DNA of 16,554 nt, taken from assembly GCA_000151295.1 (NCBI GenBank), contig GG745340.1, positions 572,941 to 589,494 of the forward strand, read 5' to 3'. A program made the position numbers and the translations under genes. This DNA is from Allomyces macrogynus ATCC 38327 (taxonomy: Eukaryota; Blastocladiomycota; Blastocladiomycetes; Blastocladiales; Blastocladiaceae). Positions 8,783 through 16,554 of this stretch are shown here, in pieces. Numbering within the stretch: position 1 is the stretch's first letter; each line of letters opens with the position of its first letter. The notes below the pieces were generated by a model, which had not been told where the DNA came from, did not search any database, and saw only the letters and a list, made by a program, of their open reading frames with translations.

Positions 8783-9541
8783 TTGATACATCACACTGAA
8801 GAAGACATGAAGCCATGTGGCTGCACATCAACTTACCAACTGGGCACACTCAGCCTGCATCCAGGTGTGCTCATGGCTTCTCTCGCTTCCCTACTCAGTA
8901 TGCATTTCTCCTATTGTTTGGTTGGTTTTGCTCCCTTTGTCCAGAGTCCCGTGCTCAGCTAAAGTGGCCAGGAAATTCCTTTCTCCAATCCAGTCCAATT
9001 TGTCATGAATGCACTAGGGTGATCACTTCCACCACTTCTGTCCAAATGCGAATGACCAGAAGAAGTACATGCCGTTACTTGTTGTTGCTGAGATCTCAAG
9101 ATGGTCAGCAAGGAAGTATATCACAACTGACGCCACAAGAAGCAAGCACTGTGGGGTGGAGAAGCATTGCAATCATCACGTCCACCACCCAGCGAACCTT
9201 TTCTTGTGACAAATTGTGAAGCCCTCCTCCCTGGCAAAGTTCGTGCAGTCAACGCTGCTGTGTTGCAAATTTTCCTCTCACGATTCTCAACACCATGAAC
9301 TCATCGCTCGAACATCAACATCCCAACAAGTACCACAATTAGGACTTCCAGCGCTTGGCAATTCACACGTTCCGCAACACGCTCCAACATGACTGGCCAC
9401 GACGCTGCTGTGTGGCGATACAACAGCGAGCTACCTGCCCTTGATTGACCGCTCGACGACTTCGCTTCTCTGGGCAATGAGGGACCGGTCTATTTACCCG
9501 CTGCTCACCTTGCGTGAGGACGACGTGTATTTTGCTCGAGC
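8783..9541. other. Unassigned stretch between the two halves of the DUF4246 relic
   Basis: By family order this stretch should encode the acidic linker and the WHVEG-type metal-binding region, but I cannot identify that motif in any frame. A fragment NEGPVYLP near 9475 could be the remnant of the segment just after it. Another open frame (about 9020-9208) reads NDQKKYMPLLVVAEISRWSA and has no family match I recognise. The length is slightly more than the missing ~150 codons need, so a small insertion is possible. Confidence 0.4.
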
Positions 9542-10090
9542 ATGTGCGCAAACAATATGATTGGGCTTTCGACTGTAGTTCCGCAGTACGATTACGAAAC
9601 CGGAGTTCAAACATAAGGACCATCATGGCGCAGAGACAGTTTACGGGCTCCACGACGGGACGTTTAGCGGCGGCGCACCAACGGCCATGATGCAGGGCCG
9701 AGGCTTGGTGATGGCGCTCACGGGTCGGCTCATGGTGTTCCCAAACACGTCCCAGCGCAATCTCATGCTGTGCGAACTGGTGGACAAGTCGCGCCCTGGG
9801 CCACGCCAGTCGATCCGCGGCACTCGTTTTTTTGGCGACCAGGTCGTGTCGAGAGCCATGTCCCGCTGCAGCAGGCCGAGTGGGTCGCCGACTCATGCGC
9901 GCCGGACGAGCAATGCGCGTTCCCGCTCAAGATTCCGCCTGAAGTAGTCGATATGGTCGTCTGCAAGACTGACGCGGCGAAGCGGGTTCAGCATGGGCTC
10001 ATGGACGAGCAGGTCGAAAGGAATCAGTGGTTGGAAAGGATTGCGTTTGGTGGAGAGGATTTCAAGTTTGATTTGTTTTGGCAGTGTGGT
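9542..10090 (+). pseudogene. DUF4246-family gene relic, C-terminal part
   Basis: Collinear continuation of the relic upstream. In frame 2, NNMIGLSTVVPQYDYETG resembles the family segment before the conserved C-terminal core. In frame 3 follow ETVYGLHDG (9633-9659) and GRLMVFPNTSQ (9723-9755), with LCELVDKSRPG. The family form is roughly FPNxLQHRVxPFxLxDxxxPGHR; here the His after Gln is missing (SQRNLM). Back in frame 2 come VDPRH, VPLQQAEWV (9860-9886; family VPPQQxxWW), PPEVVDMV and GLMDEQVERNQ, ending near DFKFDLF. Frame changes near 9603-9617 and 9800-9815 cannot be introns because they are too short; the second also removes the expected short hydrophobic strand. This half is GC-rich and keeps CpG, unlike the first half. 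Confidence 0.7.
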
Positions 10091-10405
10091 CAGCGCGCCA
10101 CAACCAACCATGAGTTTCATTCTCTGTTGATGCATCTCCGCCCAGCGGCACGCACACGGCTACGACCGCAGCTTGTGCAGCCCATTTGCTCGGCAACTGC
10201 GCGCACGCGAGTCGTGCATGCTGGTTGCTGTCTCTTAACGCTTTGTTCTTCTTTGCGGCAGCTAGCACTCAAGTCGCCTATCATTTCGATTTCAGCGACC
10301 ATCAGGGTCCGCAACATAAATCCAAAATCAGGCAAATAACAACCAGCCCCCATCCTTGGCACCCACCAATTTCAGGCACCTCTACTTGTCCCACCAGGGG
10401 ACCGA
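10091..10405. other. Intergenic region at the GTPase gene 3' end
   Basis: About 315 bp between the last recognisable DUF4246 residues (+) and the stop codon of the minus-strand GTPase. It is expected to hold the GTPase 3' UTR. No exact AATAAA is present on the minus strand. I see no gene, repeat or structured RNA here. Confidence 0.5.
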
Positions 10406-12602
10406 TCACGACTCGGCCGGTGAAGGCGACGGCGACGGGGACGGCGACGGGGGTGCGCGCGCGGCCAGCGGCGACGACGCATTGCTCCTCTTTCTCCTCC
10501 TCTGTCCCGGCTCACCTCCACCTCCACCCGCGGGCGGGCTCTGACTCGCCCTCCTCGCCCTCCTCGTCACGCTCAACCCAGCCGGCGACATAAGCGGCGA
10601 CGGTGCCGGCTCCCCTATTTCGACCTCCCCACCTACCCTCAACACGGTCCCGACACACTTCATCTTCCCCGCGCGCCCTTCGCGTGCAAGCAATGTCATC
10701 CCCGGCCGCACCCACTCTGGGTGATTCACAAACCGGAACCGCACCGTAGACCGGTCGCCCGTGCGCAACCCGTCGCCATCAATCCAGTCCACCTTCGCCG
10801 CTGCACGGACGGACCCGCAGTAAATCACGGTCGTCTGGTCACGCGTGAGCGCCGATGCGTGGTAGAGCAAGTGTAGTTCGACATCGATCGTCCATGCGGC
10901 CGTCGCCTGTGCGCGGGACCCGACGAGAACCATCCCTCGGCGCAAGTCTGTGGGCGGAACCGGCGCGAGCGTTTGCGTCGAGGTTTCTACCGCGGTGCTC
11001 TCGTCCTCACCGGTCTCGGGCCAGTACGCGAGCGCGACGGTCGCTGCCTGGTTCGCGCGCACGTAGTGCACGGCGCGGCAGAACCGGTGAATCGACAGCG
11101 CGACCACGCGCCGGAACGTGCCGTCTGCGAACGGGCCGAGGAAGAGCGGTTGCGGGCGGCGTGGCGCGCGCGCGGTCGCGATGGATCCGGCGAGGACGTG
11201 CCCACCAACGACAGTGCCGACCGAGGGAACGTCGTAGACGTCCTGGACTTGGAACTCGGTCTCGGCGACGGCGAGTTCGGCCAAGTCAGCAGCGGGAGGC
11301 TGCGGGAGCAGGTTCAGGAATTTGGTGAGCAGCGGAATGTTGTCGCCGGTCACGCTCGACACGAGGAAGATGGGCACGACGCCGCCGGTTCCGCGAGTCG
11401 GCGCACCGAGACTCGGCGAGTGGGAGGTCGCGGGCGGCGCGGCCAGGTGCGGGAGAACCGCGACAATGTCGTCCTCGTTCTTGCAAATGTAGGGCAGCGC
11501 GCGCCCGCCGGGCCCCTTAAGAACCGCGATCAGCGACGCGAGCGTGTTTCGAATCGCGTCGGGCGGCGTGCAGTCGACCTTGGTCACCACCACAAAGAAG
11601 GGGATGCGCAGCACAAGTAGCATGCCGAGATGCTCGCGCGTCATTTCCGTCCAGTGCGCGGCATTCACCATGAGCATGGCAAAATGCGGCTGTCGCGCCG
11701 TGATCCCGGCAATCGTGGTCGGCAAAAACTTGGCCAGGCCGCAGGTATCGGTAAGCGTGACGATCTTGGACGACTGCTCGACAATGTCCTGCGCCGTGTG
11801 GACCGAGGTCGTTGCGTAGTTGACGACGCGGCCATCCGACGCAAACCCGACCAGGTCCGATGCGAGCGACGACGTGCGGCCCGACTCGAGCTCGTGCTTG
11901 TGGTTGAAGGCACGACTGCGCGCACGGCCGAGCCCATTGTCAAGCTCCGAGTGCGTCAGGACGCCGAGCAGCGTCGACTTGCCCGCGTCGGACCCGCCGA
12001 GAATCGCGACGCGGATCTCGAGAAAGTGGTCCTCATTGTCGACGCGCTTGCGCACGAGGATTTCGGCCACGTGCCGCGGCTCGGCGTCGGTGTCGGCATT
12101 GCCGTGCAAGAGGCGCGGCAGGACCTGGCGCTGCCGCACAATCGAGCAGTCGGCATCAAGGTGCGCGGCCATGGCTTCGAGCGTGCGCAGCGACTCCGCC
12201 AGGTCGGCGGACGACAGGCCGACGAGCTGGCCATTATCGGCGATGCCAATCTCGTACTATCAGGCGAGACGCGATGGCGAGCGTGTGAGACACCCTTGCA
12301 TGCACAGCAATGTAACAATCAAGCCCAACGCACCAGAGCCTCGCCACACCCTTCAGCGAGTCGCCACTTCATTTGCGTGACGAGGTGCACGAACCGCTCG
12401 TCGGAGATGTTGACGAGCTTGAGCTACACCATGGCAATGGCCTGTCAGCGGCAGAACGAGTCAAACCGCATGCATCGCAGCATCTTACCTTGTACTCCAC
12501 GTTGCCCTCCTCGACCTCGGGCGGCAGCGCCTCATCGGCGCAAAACTGGGCGAGAAACCCGGCCCGGCTTATCCTCTGTGGCGAGCTCGTCTGCTGGAAC
12601 AT
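10406..12602 (-). CDS. GTPBP1/GTPBP2-like translational GTPase, three exons
   Basis: Exons on the minus strand are 12602-12489, 12423-12334 and 12256-10406, all joined in phase 0 (684 aa). Introns are 12488-12424 (gtaag...tag, CTGAC branch) and 12333-12257 (gtgcgt...tag). Splicing yields the family N-terminus: EGNVEYK joined to LKLVNISDERFVHLVTQMKW, then YEIGIADNGQLVGLS. G1 is GGSDAGKS (about 155-162), followed by LDNGLGRARSRAF and ESGRTSS (G2 Thr); G4 is TKVD (about 293-296); a G5-like SSVTG follows. Beta-barrel domains 2 and 3 continue to about residue 620, after which comes a low-complexity Pro/Ser/Arg tail. The family is eEF1A-like and linked to ribosome rescue and mRNA decay in animals. 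The odd point is G3, which reads DTCGL where the family has DxAGH, so the catalytic His is replaced by Leu. ATG 12602 is the first in-frame ATG and fits the short N-terminus. Confidence 0.9.
10425..10450. repeat. GGCGAC microsatellite encoding (Pro-Ser)n
   Basis: GGCGAC-type hexamer units with one variant (ggggac) encode the Pro-Ser repeat at the extreme C-terminus of the GTPase, read from the minus strand. It is outside the folded domains and probably varies in length. Confidence 0.8.
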
Positions 12603-12740
12603 GATGCACGGGCAGGCGGGCAGGCAGGCAAGCAATAGAGCGTCTGTAACAAATCAATGGTCTTCTTGAAGTCTTGGTCCAAGTTGCAGCTGCAGGTTAT
12701 CAATCGCAATGGCCAGTAACTGCAGCCGGGCGTCGCACGG

Positions 12741-12748
12741 TATTTATA
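12741..12748 (-). promoter_or_regulatory. TATA box for the GTPBP1-like gene
   Basis: Read on the minus strand this is TATAAATA within gcgctataaataccg. It lies 139 nt upstream of the assigned ATG at 12602, so transcription starting about 30 nt downstream would give a 5' leader near 110 nt. It is the only canonical TATA box I see in front of any gene in this window. Confidence 0.6.
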
Positions 12749-13449
12749 GCGCCAGTCAGGCGTGACAATGGGTCCCGGAGCGAGGCGCGTGCTGCGGGCG
12801 CCGTCTGTTCCAGGGAAACGTGCTCCACACCAGGCGCGCGGGTGGGCACTTGGCTCTCCGCCGGGTCGACTTCCGTGAGACGGGTGCAGACAGGCAGGAG
12901 TCGCGGTTCGCAGCGCGTTGAGTAGCTGCTGCTTGATTGACTCGAACCAAGTCGCGTGCGGACCAACTCGAGGAGTGGACAAAATCGTCGTGGAGAATGA
13001 ACGGAGTTGGCCGGCAGGGCGATGTGAAGCAAGACAGGTGCAATACGAACGAAAGACTCGGCCAGTCACCATCCACGTGCCTGGCACGGTGCGAACAGCC
13101 TGGGCGCGAGACACATGCGAGACGCGTCCCGCGCCGCCTCCATCGCTCCCACCAACTTCGCGTGCAGCCGCGGTCGCGATCGCGACCGTGCGCGTCGCCC
13201 AGCGCGCCGCGCAACAGCTGATCTTGGCTGCCATCGCGGTAAGGCCAGTGATATGACCCGGCGACGATCGCCGCGCCACGTCCACCCGCCGTCCAAGTCT
13301 AGGCTCCAAGTCAAGAAGGTATGTCATATCAAGCACTGCGCACAGCGATAGCAAATCCAGCTGGAATCCACGCCAAACCAACGCAAACAAAATCACAACG
13401 CAACAATGCAACAAACGACAATCGCAAATGCAAGCGCGCATTCGGCCCT
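12749..13449. other. Intergenic region with an unassigned minus-strand open frame
   Basis: About 700 bp between the TCP11 3' end and the GTPase promoter. A minus-strand frame is open through the region; from an ATG at 13234 in good context (accgcgATGg) it begins MAAKISCCAARWATRTVAIA, rich in Arg/Ala and free of acids for ~25 residues. It later reads LRSFSTT, which resembles a mitochondrial presequence cleavage region. But the frame runs through the GTPase TATA box into its first exon, and a long stop-free frame is common by chance in such GC-rich DNA. I do not call a gene. Confidence 0.4.
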
Positions 13450-16400
13450 CTACGCGTCGCGCATCTCCACCTCGGCCACCTCGGCCACCTCGACCTCCTC
13501 GTCCTCAACGCCACGACTCACCTCGCCCAGCACGGCATCGTACCACTCAGCATGCACGCGCGCATTATGTTGCGCAAGCTGCACGACCGCGGTCGCCAGC
13601 GTGCGCACGCCCTGCTCCACGGCCTCGAGCCCCTTGCGCACGCTCCAGACGGGTTCCGGACGCGCCACGACCTCATCCCGCGCTTCGCCATCGGTGACCA
13701 GCGGCGCCGCGAGCCGCGCGTCCGCTTCTGCCGCTGCATGCGCGGCCAACGCGTCGCGCAACGTGGCCTCGAGCCGGCGCCACAGGACCTTGTAGACAGC
13801 GTCCGACTTGGCCAAGCACGCATCCACAATCGCGCGCCCGCCAGGCACTTCCGCGGCCAAAGCCGCACGGAGCGCATCAACCGACGCCGCGGCATCGACG
13901 ACCGCACGCAGCCGCGCACACACGCCCTCCAAGTCCCCCGCGCGCATCCGCTCGACGGCCACCGATGGCGACGCATTCACATCGTGATCTGCACCTCTCG
14001 GCGCCGCCTTGACTCGATTGCGCAAATGGGTCGCGAGCGCGGCGACCAGAAGCACGCGGTGCGCCTGCTCACACAATGCGTCGAGCCGTGCCTCGTCCAT
14101 CGCAAACGTTTCCGGGTACGCCGGGCCGCCACCAACATCGTCCAATCCACCGTCCATGATCAGCGCGACAAGCGCCTCGTGGTAGACTTGCTGGAAACTC
14201 GCGTCCCCGGCGGCGCCCACATCCGACACGTCCCGCGCGCTACCGGACGGGTCCTGGAACCGCGCGGACGCGGCGCCGAGCCACGCGCGGACGCCGGGCA
14301 GTCGCGGGTCGACGAGTCCGTGGTCGACGCGCACGCGGAAATACGCGCGTTCAAGTGGAACCACCGTACGCGCGACGAGTGGGCGCATCGCGTCGAGCGC
14401 GCGCTGTGCGCCATCGACGCGCATCAGTTCCGAGACGTCGAGCAACGCAAAAAGCGCGGGGACCACCGTGTGCACGGAAATCAGGACCGCGGCAAGGTCC
14501 GCTTGCCGGTCGTGTGTCGCGAGCGTCGCCATGGCCGCGTGCACCGCGTGCAGGACGCGCACTTGGTCGGCGACCGGCCAGTTATCCCCCGCAGCGCGGG
14601 CGGCAGAGACTTGCGCGACGGCGACGAGCCGCGCGCGCCACGCGGCCGCGTCGTGCGTGCCTGCAGCCACGTTCTCGCAAAGCACTTCCAGGCAGTCGGC
14701 TAGCCACGGGGCCAGTTTACCTGCGTGGTACTGCACTTCGGCCTGGTCGCGGAACGCGCGTTTCAGTGCGCCGTGCACGGCGGCCGCCGCGGCGGGTGAC
14801 GGGGCGACAGTTTCAGGTAACCGCGTGGCCGCGCGCGCGGCACCGAAATGAATCTCGTGCGCGAGCCGCAAGTCGCGCTGGACCTGGTCCCACTCGTCGA
14901 CTTCGACAGACACGGACAGGGCGATCGCGTGGTCGGCCTCGAGGTCGAGCGGGTCCAGATCCGGGCAGACCGAGTCGGGCATCGGCGGGCCGAGCAGGGT
15001 CGCGCCGAGGAGGGTCGATAGGTCGTCGCGCATTAAGTCGAAGTCGTACCCGCGGTCGCGCCGCAACTGGTCAAGGAGAAGCGGGGCCGCGTCGCCGCCG
15101 CCGAAGCGCACGAGCCGGTGGTACAGCCAGTGCTGCCGCGCGCGCAGTTGTGCGACGGTCGTCACGGCCGCGTGGCGGACGGCGGCGATCGCCGCGCGCG
15201 TGTGCAGGACCGGGTCGACATCCATGTCGTCGGTGTCCGGGGACGAGACGGCGGGCGCGGCGAGTGCGGTGGAACGCACCTGCGCCTCGTACTGCGCCTT
15301 GGCGTCGATCCACATCCGGTCCATTTGCAAAAACTGGTCGAGCAACTCTTGGATCAACACGTTCTGGCTCGCGCGTTTCCAGTCGTTAAAAACGATCAAA
15401 AACTTGGTCCACCGACGCCCAACCCGCGCGAGTTTGGTCTTGGACCCGGGCTTCCTCATCACGTCCGCGACCGCCTTAACGAGCGCCTTGGTCACATCGT
15501 GCAATAAATCGTCGTGGTTCGGGCGCAGCACCTGGTTCGGGAACAGCGCCGTGATCAGCGCGACCAGGAACAGCCGCGGGTCCATGGTCGGTGCGGTGGA
15601 AGACGGCCCGTCGTCACTGGTTCGCGGCGACGGCGGAACCGACGACGACGCCGCAGCCGCGGCCGCTGCGGCCGCCACCGCCGCCCCCGACGCGCCACTG
15701 CTCCCACTACTCGTACTGGGTTTCCGCCGCCCGCGGGTAAGCGACGGCGACCCGCCAGCTTTCCCGGACCGCGGGATTCGTTTCGCGAGTTCGTCGAGGA
15801 ACGCGGTCGCGACGCGCACGTTCGTCGGGTGCTCGACGCGCTGCATCAAGTCGGCATGCTGCCACCCAGCCGCGGCCGCCGCGTCAATGCGCACCAGATC
15901 AATCTCGCGGAACGCCTGGATCGACGCGAGGAACGCGGCGCCGCGGTCGCCGTCCAACGACTCGGCGGACGACGCGGCACGCGCGGATAACGGCGTGGTG
16001 CGCGACCCTTCATCGTCGGACGAGAGGCTTTCGGCGCTCGGGTCGTCGCCGCCCAAGGATATGAGCGACCCGTGCGACGACGACCGCGAGACGGGCGTGT
16101 CGGGCACCGTCAGCATCAGGTCGGTCGGGTCCGTAGCGATATCGAGCCCCACGGCACTGGCGCTCCCCGCGCGTCGACGCGGCAGCGACAAGGATTTCCG
16201 CACGAGCATGTTGAGCGCGCCACTCGACGACGCTGACCGCGGCAGCGTCCCCCCGCCCGACCCGGACCCCGACCGTGCTGCTTTCGACAGGGTCGTCAAC
16301 TGCGCGCGCAACTTAGCCGCAGCTTCGGCACGCTCGCGCTGCGCGCGCAGGAGTGTCGCCGACTGCCGTTCCGCGTCCATCGCAGCACTTGCCGCGGCCA

Positions 16401-16554
16401 TGCTGGTCGCGGTCGGTGCCGGGAACAGCCGTGCGCGCGCGGCGTGCATGGCGCGATCGAGCGCCGACTTGCGCACTTCCGCGGCGCGGTGCAGCCGCGC
16501 ACGCGCCGTTCGGCCACGTCGGCGGGCGCGTCGGCCGCGGTGGGGGTCCCTGAA
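13450..16554 (-). CDS. TCP11-family protein, 5' end outside the window
   Basis: The minus-strand frame is open from the window edge to TAG at 13450-13452, giving 1034 visible residues without an intron. The visible start is a basic/Ala-rich predicted coil (RAQRERAEAAAKLRAQL), followed by a Ser-rich low-complexity region and a short helical segment AFREIDLVRIDAAAAAGWQH. An Ala run precedes MDPRLFLVALITALFPNQVL, and KFLIVFNDWKRASQNVLIQE with QMDRMWIDAKAQYE follows, a pattern I associate with plant and fungal TCP11 proteins. The C-terminal half has AVHGALKRAFRDQ and LISVHTVVPALFALLDVSEL, then VVPLERAYFR, matching the core TCP11 helices. Animal TCP11 and yeast Sok1 are tied to cAMP/PKA signalling; the role here is inferred only. 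The C-terminus EDEEVEVAEVAEVEM comes from a short 9-nt tandem repeat (about 13472-13502). Confidence 0.8.
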   Translation of the reverse strand, partial: FRDPHRGRRARRRGRTARARLHRAAEVRKSALDRAMHAARARLFPAPTATSMAAASAAMDAERQSATLLRAQRERAEAAAKLRAQLTTLSKAARSGSGSGGGTLPRSASSSGALNMLVRKSLSLPRRRAGSASAVGLDIATDPTDLMLTVPDTPVSRSSSHGSLISLGGDDPSAESLSSDDEGSRTTPLSARAASSAESLDGDRGAAFLASIQAFREIDLVRIDAAAAAGWQHADLMQRVEHPTNVRVATAFLDELAKRIPRSGKAGGSPSLTRGRRKPSTSSGSSGASGAAVAAAAAAAAASSSVPPSPRTSDDGPSSTAPTMDPRLFLVALITALFPNQVLRPNHDDLLHDVTKALVKAVADVMRKPGSKTKLARVGRRWTKFLIVFNDWKRASQNVLIQELLDQFLQMDRMWIDAKAQYEAQVRSTALAAPAVSSPDTDDMDVDPVLHTRAAIAAVRHAAVTTVAQLRARQHWLYHRLVRFGGGDAAPLLLDQLRRDRGYDFDLMRDDLSTLLGATLLGPPMPDSVCPDLDPLDLEADHAIALSVSVEVDEWDQVQRDLRLAHEIHFGAARAATRLPETVAPSPAAAAAVHGALKRAFRDQAEVQYHAGKLAPWLADCLEVLCENVAAGTHDAAAWRARLVAVAQVSAARAAGDNWPVADQVRVLHAVHAAMATLATHDRQADLAAVLISVHTVVPALFALLDVSELMRVDGAQRALDAMRPLVARTVVPLERAYFRVRVDHGLVDPRLPGVRAWLGAASARFQDPSGSARDVSDVGAAGDASFQQVYHEALVALIMDGGLDDVGGGPAYPETFAMDEARLDALCEQAHRVLLVAALATHLRNRVKAAPRGADHDVNASPSVAVERMRAGDLEGVCARLRAVVDAAASVDALRAALAAEVPGGRAIVDACLAKSDAVYKVLWRRLEATLRDALAAHAAAEADARLAAPLVTDGEARDEVVARPEPVWSVRKGLEAVEQGVRTLATAVVQLAQHNARVHAEWYDAVLGEVSRGVEDEEVEVAEVAEVEMRDA

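Larger units (their letters stand above)
7180..9360. other. AT-richer, CpG-depleted block
   Basis: GC content drops visibly compared with both flanks, and CG dinucleotides almost vanish while TG and CA are abundant. From 8041 to 8224 I find no CG at all, whereas a single 60-base line of the TCP11 gene (15001-15060) has 13. The block contains the 5' part of the DUF4246 relic, a 10-nt tandem repeat, a 29-nt-period duplication and a CAG run. The edges are gradual, so the coordinates are approximate. The pattern fits long-term cytosine methylation with deamination, or a past insertion of foreign DNA. Confidence 0.7.

Noticed and set aside
8783..8962. Possible KDZ-type transposon N-terminus (CGCTSTYQLGTLSLHPG)
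   Set aside because: The resemblance is limited to a few residues, no transposase core is seen, and the frame is continuous with the DUF4246 relic.
13321..14703. 460-codon plus-strand open frame opposite the TCP11 gene
   Set aside because: It is a low-complexity Arg/His/Ala-rich antisense reading of a well-supported coding sequence; long antisense frames are expected at this GC content.
16474..16476. Start of the TCP11 gene at 16476
   Set aside because: The codon is GTG and the frame stays open to the window edge with the same coil-like composition, so the gene is treated as 5' incomplete.
1..16554. CRISPR arrays, bacterial operons, integrases or a defence or biosynthetic cluster
   Set aside because: No regularly spaced repeats, no bacterial translation signals and no functionally linked gene set; the genes are eukaryotic and unrelated.

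Overview
The window is nuclear DNA from a GC-rich fungus. The evidence is several genes interrupted by short introns (63-142 nt) with GT...AG ends and CTRAC-like branch sites, an RNA polymerase III tRNA gene, a mitochondrial ribosomal protein, and families typical of fungi and opisthokonts (TCP11, GTPBP1-like GTPase, DUF4246). The donor gtgcgt is used three times, in three different genes. No bacterial signals (operons, Shine-Dalgarno sites, CRISPR) are seen. The lineage cannot be fixed by eye; an early-diverging zoosporic fungus is plausible but is a guess.

Layout, left to right: (1) a 20-nt poly-C tract; (2) a four-exon HSL-type alpha/beta hydrolase (204-2581, +); (3) a ketopantoate-reductase-like gene on the minus strand (2478-3662), whose 3' end overlaps the hydrolase tail to tail; (4) a divergent promoter region; (5) a bL31m-like mitochondrial ribosomal protein (4151-4486, +); (6) tRNA-Gly(CCC) (4659-4729, +); (7) a three-exon divergent protein kinase (5129-6804, +); (8) a compositionally foreign, AT-richer and strongly CpG-poor block (about 7180-9360); (9) a decayed DUF4246-family gene running from inside that block into GC-rich DNA (about 7850-10090, +); (10) a three-exon GTPBP1/GTPBP2-like GTPase (12602-10406, -) with a TATA box upstream; (11) a TCP11-family gene (16554-13450, -) whose 5' end lies outside the window.

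The intact genes look like unrelated housekeeping or signalling genes placed side by side; nothing suggests one pathway or a cluster. The most unusual part is the DUF4246 relic. Its recognisable family motifs are spread over several frames with in-frame stops, a 29-nt tandem duplication and a (CAG)12 run, and much of it lies in DNA that has almost lost CG dinucleotides while its neighbours are saturated with them. This fits a silenced, methylated and decaying locus. I did not find a convincing undescribed multi-gene system.
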